From the NCBI RefSeq assembly GCF_000379085.1, contig NZ_KB905378.1, forward strand, positions 1,274,541 to 1,338,540: a stretch of 64,000 bases of DNA, in the 5' to 3' direction. Positions 26,901-35,076 of the stretch are shown here, one piece after another. Each line of letters opens with the position of its first letter. Position 1 is the first letter of the stretch. The translations under genes and the position numbers were made by a program. The notes beneath the pieces were generated by a model. The model was given only the letters and a program-made list of their open reading frames with translations, ran no database searches and was not told the origin of the DNA. This DNA comes from Halomicrobium katesii DSM 19301. GTDB lineage: Archaea; Halobacteriota; Halobacteria; Halobacteriales; Haloarculaceae.

Positions 26901-28919
26901 ATGAAACGAGAGCCGCCACAGACCGAAGAGGGCTGGTACGTGTTGCACGACCTGCGCCACGTCGACTGGGACGCCTGGCGGGCGGCCCCCGAACGGGACC
27001 GCGACCGAGCGCTGACCGACGGGATCGACTATCTGGAGTACTTCGAGGCCGTCGAGGACAGTTCAGAGGGGCAGTCGGCGGTCTACACCGTGCTGGGCGA
27101 CAAGGCCGATCTCATGATCCTGCACCTGCGGCCGACGATGGCCGACCTGGACGCCGCCGAGCGGCAGTTCGAGCAGACCGAGTTCGCCCGCTACACCGAG
27201 CAGGCCACCTCCTACGTCTCCGTGACGGAGGCCTCGGGCTACACCGAGAAGGCCCGCGAGTACTTCGATGGCGAGGTCGACGACGACTCCGGGCTGGCAC
27301 AGTACATCCAGGCCCGTCTGCACCCCGACGTCCCCGACGAGGAGTTCGTCTGCTTCTACCCGATGAGCAAGCGTCGCGAGCCGGACCAGAACTGGTACGA
27401 CCTGCCCTTCGCCGAGCGGGCCGAACACATCAAACGGCACGGCGACATCGGCCGTCAGTACGGCGGCAAGGTCGAGCAGATGATCGCCGGCTCGATCGGC
27501 TTCGACGACCACGAGTGGGGGATCACGCTCTGGAGCGACGACATGACCCACGTCAAGGACCTGCTGACTCAGATGCGCTTCGATCCCTCGACCTCGAAGT
27601 TCGCCGACTTCGGGCGCTTCTACGTCGGTCGCCGCTTCGCGCCGTCGGACCTGCCGGCGGTGATGAACGGCCAGCGCGTCCCGACCGAAGACACGAACGC
27701 ATCGGGAGCGACGACCGACGGACGCACCCAGCCCACCGACGGAGCCCATCCCGGTACCCGCGAGACCGCGACGGCCGGCCAGTCCGGCGACGCGGGCAGT
27801 CACGGCGGCGTCCATCCGGGCAGTTCCGCCGAGGGCGACCACCCCCACGACGGCGGCGACATGGCCAGCCGAGACGGGGAAGCCGACGAGGCCAGCGAGA
27901 GCGGCGACGGCCACCCCGCTGGCGGCGGCCGTCCAGACCCCGGTGACGCGTCCTACGAGGAGACCGACGACCTCGCGCAGCGCCTCGCCACGATGGGGCT
28001 GTCCGAGGGCGAGGACTACGACGCTGGCGACTACGGACTGCTGTTCTACTCGGAGAGCGACGCCGAGGCACTGGCCGACGAAGTCGCAGATCTCCGGGAG
28101 AGCTTCGACCACTACGACCGCCACGTCGCGACGACCGTGCGCGCCCAGAGCGGCCGGGCGGCCGTCGTGAGCATCTGGACCGCACGGGAAGCCGCCGAGA
28201 CCGCCGCCGGGTTCCTGGGCGACGTGTCCGGGGTCAGCGACACCTACGGGGGCCACCTCGGCGAGGGAGCCGCCGACGAGCCCGAGCCGACGACGGCGAA
28301 CTCCAGCGAGGAGATCCAGCAGCAACTTGCCGACGCGAACGTCTACGCCGGACAGCCGAACGGAGAGGACGTGTTCGCGCTGGTGCTGTACTCCGAGGCC
28401 GACCCCGAGACGCTGTCTACCGAAGTGGCCGAGCTCACGGAGAGCTTCGATCACTACGACACACACGAGGGTACTGCGGTCTACGAGGCCGGCGAGCCCC
28501 TCGACGCCGCGACGGCGGACGCCGACCAGCCCCGAGCGGCCGTCGTCAGCCTCTGGGAGACCCAGAGCGCCGCCGACACGGCGAGTGGCTTCCTCACCGA
28601 CCTCCCGGAGATCGTCGGCCGTCCCGACGAGGGCGACGGCTTCGGCACGATGGGGATGTTCTACACCGTCGAGCCGGACCACCGCGAGGAGTTCGTCGAG
28701 ACCTTCGACGAGGTCGGCGAGCTACTCGACGAGATGGACGGCCACCGAGAGACGACGCTGCTGGCGAACCGCGACGACGAGAACGACATGTTCATCGCGA
28801 GCCAGTGGGACGGCAAGGAAGACGCGATGGCGTTCTTCCGGTCGGACGAGTTCGCCGAGACCGTCCAGTGGGGCCGAACGGTGCTCGCAGACCGTCCTCG
28901 GCACGTCTTTCTCGCCTGA
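26901..28919 (+). CDS. HemQ/chlorite dismutase-like domain fused to Abm-like domains (PitA type)
   Basis: 672 residues from ATG 26901. Residues 1-265 form a chlorite dismutase/coproheme decarboxylase domain; ERAEHIKRHGDIGRQYGGKV holds the likely heme-ligand histidine and GSIGFDDHEWGITLW follows. A His/Gly/Asp-rich linker (about 265-355) joins two similar ferredoxin-like domains (each with ESFDHYD) and a third C-terminal antibiotic-monooxygenase-like domain. Hfx. volcanii PitA has this fusion plan with a His-rich linker. It likely decarboxylates coproheme in heme synthesis; the extra domains are of unknown role. Its 3' end is duplicated downstream. Confidence 0.88.
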   Translation: MKREPPQTEEGWYVLHDLRHVDWDAWRAAPERDRDRALTDGIDYLEYFEAVEDSSEGQSAVYTVLGDKADLMILHLRPTMADLDAAERQFEQTEFARYTEQATSYVSVTEASGYTEKAREYFDGEVDDDSGLAQYIQARLHPDVPDEEFVCFYPMSKRREPDQNWYDLPFAERAEHIKRHGDIGRQYGGKVEQMIAGSIGFDDHEWGITLWSDDMTHVKDLLTQMRFDPSTSKFADFGRFYVGRRFAPSDLPAVMNGQRVPTEDTNASGATTDGRTQPTDGAHPGTRETATAGQSGDAGSHGGVHPGSSAEGDHPHDGGDMASRDGEADEASESGDGHPAGGGRPDPGDASYEETDDLAQRLATMGLSEGEDYDAGDYGLLFYSESDAEALADEVADLRESFDHYDRHVATTVRAQSGRAAVVSIWTAREAAETAAGFLGDVSGVSDTYGGHLGEGAADEPEPTTANSSEEIQQQLADANVYAGQPNGEDVFALVLYSEADPETLSTEVAELTESFDHYDTHEGTAVYEAGEPLDAATADADQPRAAVVSLWETQSAADTASGFLTDLPEIVGRPDEGDGFGTMGMFYTVEPDHREEFVETFDEVGELLDEMDGHRETTLLANRDDENDMFIASQWDGKEDAMAFFRSDEFAETVQWGRTVLADRPRHVFLA

Positions 28920-29087
28920 GAACGGCCACGAGTGACACGAGTGGCCGCTTTTTCGCCCACGTTTTTCGAGGAGTGGTCACGTAAGTGACCCGACGACAAA
29001 AAAGGTGGAGTCGGGGCCGAACGGTGCTCGCAGACCGTCCTCGGCACGTCTTTCTCGCCTGAGAACGGCCACGAGTGACACGAGTGG
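28870..29087 (+). repeat. unnamed element with duplicated HemQ-fusion 3' end (copy 2)
   Basis: The last 50 nt of the HemQ-Abm gene plus 25 nt (28870-28944) recur exactly at 29013-29087. The 68-bp spacer contains CTTTTTCGCCCACGTTTTT, the hairpin GGTCACGTAAGTGACC and CAAAAAAGGTGG, the same core as at 22349-22478 behind sufS. The rest of the gap to 29215 holds no gene. Confidence 0.85.
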
Positions 29088-29215
29088 TCGCTCTTGGAGT
29101 CTCGTCGCTCTAACGGCGTTTTGAGCGACGGGCGAGAACACACCCGCCACGTCCCGGTGTTCGTCGAAGAGAGCGAAGTGAGCTACCGGTAGCGAGGCGA
29201 GCGAAAAGTCGGGTG

Positions 29216-29668
29216 CTACTGGGCGTCGTCGGGCACGTCGGCGTCGTCCTCTTCGGTTCTGGTCGTTTCCACGTCGAGTTCGCCGAAGTAGATGTCCGCG
29301 CCGTCCTGTGCGACCTTCTCGGCCAGCACGGCGCATTTGACCCGCATCGGGGAGATATCGACGCCGAGCATGTCGACGACGTCGTCGCGGTCCATCTCGT
29401 CGAGTTCCTCGATGGACATACCGTGGAGCTGTTCGGAGAGCATCGAGGCCGAAGCCTGGGAGATGGCACAGCCGTCGCCTCGGAAGGCAACTCGCTCGAT
29501 CGTCTCCTCGGCGTCGTCGAGGACGACGTCCATCTCGATGGTGTCGCCACACATCGGGTTCTCGCCGACGTGGGTGAACGTTGGCTCCTCGATCTCCCCG
29601 TAGTTGCGAGGACTCTTGTAGTGATCGAGGATCTGCTGTCGGTACATATCGGAGCCGCCAAGACCCAT
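29216..29668 (-). CDS. sufU: iron-sulfur cluster scaffold protein SufU/IscU
   Basis: 150 residues from ATG 29668; a longer frame to 29785 lacks similarity. Ligands C40 with D42 (NPMCGDTIE), C67 (GDGCAIS) and C112 (VKCAVL) match the U-type scaffold, and the SufU-type acidic insert is present. In Suf systems it takes sulfur from SufS (encoded at 21102). Divergent from the tandem PH-domain genes. Confidence 0.93.
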   Translation of the reverse strand: MGLGGSDMYRQQILDHYKSPRNYGEIEEPTFTHVGENPMCGDTIEMDVVLDDAEETIERVAFRGDGCAISQASASMLSEQLHGMSIEELDEMDRDDVVDMLGVDISPMRVKCAVLAEKVAQDGADIYFGELDVETTRTEEDDADVPDDAQ

Positions 29669-29844
29669 TGTTGGAGGCGAGTAGGGGAGTCCCGGGCAAA
29701 AGGGTTCCGGGGCCGCCACAGTCCCGACCCTCCCAGATCGTCCGGCGAAGCCGTCGGATCTGTCGACACGGCGACAGACGTTCACGGACGATCACCGAAG
29801 AGTATAATTGCAACAGCGTTGTTAATAGTTCTCAAGGGACTTCG

Positions 29845-31104
29845 ATGTTCGATCGAATCAGTGAACTGTCGAATAAGTCGCTGTCGAACGGTGAGACTCC
29901 GTCGGCCGACGAACTCGATGGTGGGCCGCTGGCGTCGCTGCTGGGAGAGGGGGAGACACTGCAACACGTCGTCGCCGGGAACGGTGGGCTCGATCACACG
30001 ACCAACGGACGCTCGACGTCGATCGAGCCGAGCGGCGGCCACACGGCGTACATGGTGGTCACGGACCGTCGCGTCTACTTCGTGCTCGGCGACGATCCGG
30101 AGACGGCCGAGGTAACCTTCCCCCACGCGGAGATCACGAGTGCGGAGTTCAACAGCGGACTGCTCAACGCGACGATACTGGTCAAGATCGCCGACGGCTC
30201 CGTCCGGTTCACGCCCACAGACGCCGATCAGGGGGCGACGGTCACCGACTACATCGAACGGATGGCCACCGCCTGGGGGGAGTTCGACGCCGCTCTGACG
30301 GACGCACGGAACACGATCGAGGAGATCGAACAGCGACTCGCCAGCGGCGAGGAGACCTCGCGGCTCGTCCAGGGTGCCAGATCCTACATCTCGAACGCCC
30401 ACCACGCCGCCACCCACGACGACGACGCGCCCACGGAGCGCATGACCGAGCTGATCGAACCCGTCGAGAACCGACTCGACCAGCTCTGTGTGGCCATCGA
30501 CACCGAGCAAATCGAGTCGCTGCTGGCCGAGGCCCGCCAGGCCAAGGTCGAGGGCGACCACGAGACGGCTTTCGGAACGCTCGCTCGCGCTCACTCGACG
30601 ATCGCCGACGGGCGCAAGGCCGTCACCGACGGCGGGGTCCTCGACGCGATCAACGAACTGGGATCGACCTACGACGAGCTCGTACAGATGACCTTCGAGG
30701 ACGCGACGGCGGCCTGCCACCGCGGGCAGTCGACGGACGATCCCGCGGACGCGGTCGACGCCTGGCGGGAGGCACGCCAGCGCTACCGGGCCGCGCTCTC
30801 TGCGGACTGGGACGGCGAGGCGAGCGTCAGCGCCGAGGCCCTCGAATTCCAGCTTGCGTGGGTGACCCAGCGCCTGATCGACGCCCACATCGACTACGGC
30901 GACGCGCTCGAAGTCGAGGGCGACGAGATCGACGACAGCGACGAGGCGACCGACCGCTACGAACGAGCCAAACGACAGCTCACCCGCGCACGAGAGCTCG
31001 CGAGCCAGCACACGTACGCGACCGCGCCGGTCTCGACGGAGCGACTCGACGGCATCGAAGAGAAGATCGAGCTCGGAGCGTGGCAGTGGGGCGGGACCGA
31101 GTAG
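29845..31104 (+). CDS. PH-like domain protein with helical tail (paralogue 1)
   Basis: 419 residues from ATG 29845 (MFDRISELSNKSL). Residues 30-130 form a bacterial PH-like beta domain (GHTAYMVVTDRRVYFVLGDD, then TSAEFNSGLLNATI). Residues 140-415 are helical and acidic with coiled-coil or TPR-like character, ending WQWGGTE. The next gene is a clear paralogue in tandem. TATA-like GTATAATT lies 32-39 nt upstream. Function unknown; PH-like domains bind lipids or proteins. Confidence 0.78.
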   Translation: MFDRISELSNKSLSNGETPSADELDGGPLASLLGEGETLQHVVAGNGGLDHTTNGRSTSIEPSGGHTAYMVVTDRRVYFVLGDDPETAEVTFPHAEITSAEFNSGLLNATILVKIADGSVRFTPTDADQGATVTDYIERMATAWGEFDAALTDARNTIEEIEQRLASGEETSRLVQGARSYISNAHHAATHDDDAPTERMTELIEPVENRLDQLCVAIDTEQIESLLAEARQAKVEGDHETAFGTLARAHSTIADGRKAVTDGGVLDAINELGSTYDELVQMTFEDATAACHRGQSTDDPADAVDAWREARQRYRAALSADWDGEASVSAEALEFQLAWVTQRLIDAHIDYGDALEVEGDEIDDSDEATDRYERAKRQLTRARELASQHTYATAPVSTERLDGIEEKIELGAWQWGGTE

Positions 31105-31196
31105 CCCATCGTTGTCGGTACAATATCCTGAATTTTACCTACCGCATCGATAGTTATAATCGGACAGCAACGGGATTGCACTTCGGGGGCCACTCA

Positions 31197-32444
31197 ATGC
31201 TCGACCGAATCAGCGAACTTTCGAGGGAGACCGTCCGGGGGGAACCGACGATCGCGGAGCTCGGTACCGGGCCGCTCGAATCGCTCCTCGGGGACGAGGA
31301 AACCACACAGTACGTCCTGGCAAGCACCAGCGCGATCGAACACACGGTCGACGGGCAAACGACGAGCATCGAGCCCGACGACGGCCACGGTGCGTACGTG
31401 GTCGTGACGGACCACCGGCTGTACGCGCTGCTGGGCGACGAGCCGACGACGGCGATGGTGACCCTCGCCCTGGGTGGGGTCACACAGTCGACGTTCGACG
31501 ACGGGCTGCTACGGACGACACTGACCGCCCGGACTCCGGCGGAGTCCGTCGTCTTTCACCCGATCGACGCCGAGCAGGCCGCGGCCGCCGAGGCGTACGT
31601 CGACCGCGTCGGCTCGTGCTGGTCCGAGCTGTCGACGGCACTCGACGACGCGCGGGCCGGGCTCGACGCGCTGCGCGAGGCGATCGAGGCGTCGGAAACC
31701 GTCGACCGGCACCGACAGCACGCGCGCGCCCGGCTCTCGAAGGCCTACCACTGTGCGACCCAGGAGGACGACGCGCCGACGGCGGCGATGCGGGCACAGA
31801 TCGAGCCCGTCGAAGACGAGCTGGACCGGCTCTGTGCGGTGGCGACGGCCGACGAGGTCGAGACGCGACTCGAAGCGGCTCGCAGCGCCCACGAGGACGG
31901 CGACTACGAGACCGCCTTCGAGACACTGGTCGCGGCCGGCGAGTCACTCGACGGGGCCAGCGAGATCGACGACGCCGTCGAGGACCGCTTCGAAGCGCTC
32001 CGTGAGACGCACGACGAACTCGCTGCGACGTTTCTGGAGCGCGCAGCGCAGCGCTGTCAGGACGCGCTCGATGCGGCGACGGCCCCGGAGCGGGTCGACG
32101 CCTGGGAGGACGCGCTCGACCGGTACAGGGCCATCGCCGCCGCCGGGTGGACGGCCGCCGCGGGCGTGACCGAGGAGATGGTTCGGTTCCAGCTGGTCTG
32201 GGTGGTCGATCGCTGCGTCGGCGCGCTCTCGACGGCGGCCGCCGAACTGGCGGCCCAGGGCGACGAACGGGGCGAGGGACACGCGGACGCCGTCGACTAC
32301 TACGAGCGAGCGCTCGAACGCCTCCGCCGGGCCGAACAGCTCTCGGACGTACACCCAGAGGCCGGCGACAGCTTCGCGGACAGGATCGATGCGCTCGAAA
32401 CGAAGGCCGAACGCGCTCAGTGGCAGTGGGGCGGCGAGGACTGA
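31197..32444 (+). CDS. PH-like domain protein with helical tail (paralogue 2)
   Basis: 415 residues from ATG 31197 (MLDRISELSRETV). Same plan as the preceding gene: N-terminal PH-like domain (GHGAYVVVTDHRLYALLGDE), long acidic helical part with EDDAPTAAMRAQIEPVEDEL mirroring the neighbour, and the same C-terminal WQWGGED. A tandem duplication with about 45% visual similarity. Own TATA-like stretch GTTATAAT 39-46 nt upstream, so it may be expressed separately. Confidence 0.78.
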   Translation: MLDRISELSRETVRGEPTIAELGTGPLESLLGDEETTQYVLASTSAIEHTVDGQTTSIEPDDGHGAYVVVTDHRLYALLGDEPTTAMVTLALGGVTQSTFDDGLLRTTLTARTPAESVVFHPIDAEQAAAAEAYVDRVGSCWSELSTALDDARAGLDALREAIEASETVDRHRQHARARLSKAYHCATQEDDAPTAAMRAQIEPVEDELDRLCAVATADEVETRLEAARSAHEDGDYETAFETLVAAGESLDGASEIDDAVEDRFEALRETHDELAATFLERAAQRCQDALDAATAPERVDAWEDALDRYRAIAAAGWTAAAGVTEEMVRFQLVWVVDRCVGALSTAAAELAAQGDERGEGHADAVDYYERALERLRRAEQLSDVHPEAGDSFADRIDALETKAERAQWQWGGED

Positions 32445-32454
32445 CCGGACAGTA

Positions 32455-33432
32455 TCAGTAACTCACGACCGGATCGCGCTCCCAGAACTCGCTGCTCTTC
32501 TCCAGTTTCGGCACCCAGGTCTCCTGTTCGCGGGCCAGCAACGTGACGTGGGACTCCTCGACTTCCTTCATCGTGTCGTGCTCGGGGAGGAACTGGCCGA
32601 CCTCCTCGGTGAACGCCCGCACTTCGTCGTGGCTGGGCATCGACTCTCGGTCGAGTCGCCCGCGGGAGTGGCCGACGTGCATGTAGGCCTTCATCTCGAC
32701 GTAGTCCGCGTCGGCGCGCTGGCACATCGCGGCGTACCAGGCGGGGTGGTGCATGTTGTGGCCCTTGACGAGCGTCGTCCGGATCACGGTGCGGGTGTCG
32801 TCTTTGTCGGCCAGCACGTCGAGCGTGTCGATCAGCGAGTCCCAGGCGCTGTCCTCGACGGCCTTGACGGTGTCGTCGAAGGTCTTGCGGTCCGGCGCGT
32901 CGACGGAGACGTACAGCTGTGTGGGGTCACAGCGGTCAAGCACGTCGGGGTTGGTCCCGTTCGAGACCAGGAAGGTGGTGATGTCCCGGTCGTGGAACTC
33001 CTCGATGAGTTCGGGCAGGTAGGGGTACAGCGACGGCTCGCCGTCCAGCGAGATGGCGACGTGACGGGGCTCCATCGCCTCCTCGAAGCGCTCGCGCGGG
33101 ACCTTGTCGTTGCCGCCGAAGCCCGAGAGGAGCTTCTTCTGGAGTTCCAGCGAGGCGTCGGCGACCGCCGACGGATCGTCCCACTCCACGTCGCCCAGTT
33201 CGTAGGCGTGGCCCGCGTGGTCGCGCCAGCAGAAGACACACCGCTCGTTGCACTTGACGACGGGGGTCATCTGGATGCAGCGGTGGGACTCGATGCCGTA
33301 GAAGATGTACTTGTAACACTTGCCCTCGCCACGCAGGGCGTTGGCGGTCCAGCCACACGTCTGGGCGGCCGTGTGGTTCTCGCTGTGGTAGTCCGGGTCG
33401 TCGACCTGTTTTGGCCCGTCCGATTCGCTCAT
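32455..33432 (-). CDS. taw1: tRNA 4-demethylwyosine synthase Taw1 (TYW1)
   Basis: 325 residues, radical-SAM enzyme. C61, C65 and C68 (CNERCVFC) bind the catalytic [4Fe-4S]; C26, C39 and C52 are placed as in archaeal Taw1 for the second cluster. It builds the tricyclic base at G37 of tRNA-Phe from m1G and pyruvate. The next enzyme of the pathway, Taw2, is encoded at 38933. Convergent with the PH-like genes (10 bp apart). Confidence 0.95.
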   Translation of the reverse strand: MSESDGPKQVDDPDYHSENHTAAQTCGWTANALRGEGKCYKYIFYGIESHRCIQMTPVVKCNERCVFCWRDHAGHAYELGDVEWDDPSAVADASLELQKKLLSGFGGNDKVPRERFEEAMEPRHVAISLDGEPSLYPYLPELIEEFHDRDITTFLVSNGTNPDVLDRCDPTQLYVSVDAPDRKTFDDTVKAVEDSAWDSLIDTLDVLADKDDTRTVIRTTLVKGHNMHHPAWYAAMCQRADADYVEMKAYMHVGHSRGRLDRESMPSHDEVRAFTEEVGQFLPEHDTMKEVEESHVTLLAREQETWVPKLEKSSEFWERDPVVSY

Positions 33433-33533
33433 TGTAGAGCCGATAGGCCGGGAGCCTGAAACATCCTTCCGTCCACAGCCGTTCGAGGCGGCGTCACCGA
33501 CGCGTTTTCCACTCTCCCGGCCGAAGGGGAGCT

Positions 33534-33734
33534 ATGACAACCCAGCCCTGTGACGGCTGTGGCGTCGAAGTGACCATCGCCGGTGGCATCGCCAACATCT
33601 GGACCCAGGAGCACACCCCGACCGGCGGCATCACGCTGGAACTCGTCGACGACACCGAGCACTTCCTCTGTTTCGACTGTATCGACCGGCTCCCCGACGA
33701 GGACGTGACCGCTGACGACGTGGCGGCGCTCTGA
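33534..33734 (+). CDS. small zinc-ribbon protein (probably DUF7561)
   Basis: 66 residues. CDGC at 6-9 and CFDC near 48-51 form a classic zinc ribbon, with IANIWTQEHTPTGGITLEL between them. Conserved small haloarchaeal protein; family name by recall. Divergent from taw1; the stop is 4 bp from the convergent lipoprotein gene. Confidence 0.8.
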   Translation: MTTQPCDGCGVEVTIAGGIANIWTQEHTPTGGITLELVDDTEHFLCFDCIDRLPDEDVTADDVAAL

Positions 33735-33738
33735 GCAG

Positions 33739-34980
33739 TCAGGCCTCGGGACCGCTCGACGAGCCAAGCGTCACGCCGCGGCCGGACTCGGGCGAGTACA
33801 GGACGAACAGACGGTACGACGGCGAGACACCGACGACGACGCTGTCACCGGCGACGACCGTCTCGTCGTCACCGCTGGTCTCGCCGTCCCACAGTCCGGA
33901 CTCGCTCTGGTCGGCGCTGTCGCGCTCGGCGAAGCCGTCGCCCCGGAGTTCGAGCCGCGTGGCCGGGACGCTGTCGCCGCCGTTGTGAGTGACGGTGACC
34001 GTCCCCGCGTCGGCGTCGTAGTCGAAGTCCAGCGCGACCTGCGGTGCCGCGTCGGGCGACGACGAGAGTTCGAACGGCCCCAACTCGCCGGTCGGAACGT
34101 CGGCCGTCGCCGAGACGACCCGGCCGTCACTCGCGGTCGCTGGCGCGGTCTCACCGAAGGGGCCCGACGCGGCGGCCCAGGACGCCACGGCGTCTTCGTC
34201 CGTCGCGTCCGCGCTCTCGAAGACCGTCGCGGCGGTGACGGCCGTCGTCTCGCTGTCCACTCGCCAGCGAGCGCCCTGAGCGACGCCGCCGTCGCCGTCG
34301 AGTGCCGTCGACCCGACCCGGCCGGTGCGGACGTGACCCGTCCCGAGCGCGTCGAGCAGCGTCGCACAGTCGTCGCTGGCGTCCTGGTAGCGGTCGCCCT
34401 CACCGGTCACCGCGTCCAGGGCCGCTCCGGCGACGCTGTCGGCGGTCACGGAGAGGTCGCCACCGCGGAGGTCGACGAGCAACACGTCGCTCTCGCCGAC
34501 GGCGACCAGCCGCTCGTCGTCGGGCGTGTATCGGTCGAAGCCGTGAGTGGAGCCGATCTCCTCGAAGCCCGCTTCGGTCAGTTCCGCGACGAGGGGATCG
34601 CGGTCGAACGGACCGTCGTAGACGGCGACCCCCTGCCCGAACTGGTAGAGGCCGTCGAGCGAGCCGATCGTGTCGAAGCCGCTCAGCCCGATATCGGACT
34701 GGAGGTTGCTGACGCGTGCCTCGGGCAGCGCGTCGGCGTATTCGAGCATCGCCGACGGGTGCAGCGAGACGAACGGGTAGTTGTCCCGTTCCAGCGCCGA
34801 CGGCGGGAACAGCCACTCCGTGGCCGACGAGTCGCCGTCGAGGACCGGCTCGGGGGTCGGGGTGTCGGTCGCCGTGTCCGTCGCCGGTTCGCCGTCGCCA
34901 GAGAGGGCCGAACAGCCGGCGAGCCCGGCCGTCACACTCAGCGGGACCGCGCGGAGGAGGGCGCGGCGTGTCTGATCCAT
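33739..34980 (-). CDS. Tat-exported lipoprotein, unknown function
   Basis: 413 residues from ATG 34980. The Tat signal is MDQTRRALLRAVPLSVTAGL followed by lipobox AGC. A Thr/Asp/Pro-rich linker follows. The C-terminal 120 residues contain VTVTHNGGDSVPATRLELRG, the beta-sandwich pattern also found in the C-terminal domains of haloarchaeal type IV pilins. Predicted extracellular and lipid-anchored. No enzymatic motif seen. Confidence 0.8.
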   Translation of the reverse strand: MDQTRRALLRAVPLSVTAGLAGCSALSGDGEPATDTATDTPTPEPVLDGDSSATEWLFPPSALERDNYPFVSLHPSAMLEYADALPEARVSNLQSDIGLSGFDTIGSLDGLYQFGQGVAVYDGPFDRDPLVAELTEAGFEEIGSTHGFDRYTPDDERLVAVGESDVLLVDLRGGDLSVTADSVAGAALDAVTGEGDRYQDASDDCATLLDALGTGHVRTGRVGSTALDGDGGVAQGARWRVDSETTAVTAATVFESADATDEDAVASWAAASGPFGETAPATASDGRVVSATADVPTGELGPFELSSSPDAAPQVALDFDYDADAGTVTVTHNGGDSVPATRLELRGDGFAERDSADQSESGLWDGETSGDDETVVAGDSVVVGVSPSYRLFVLYSPESGRGVTLGSSSGPEA

Positions 34981-35076
34981 ACAGTGGCCCACCCTCTGGG
35001 ACGGCAAATACTTGTTCGTCTCGACGGCGCTGCGCTGACCGGCAGTTTTACGAGCGACGCACGGTTGCCATCCCTC

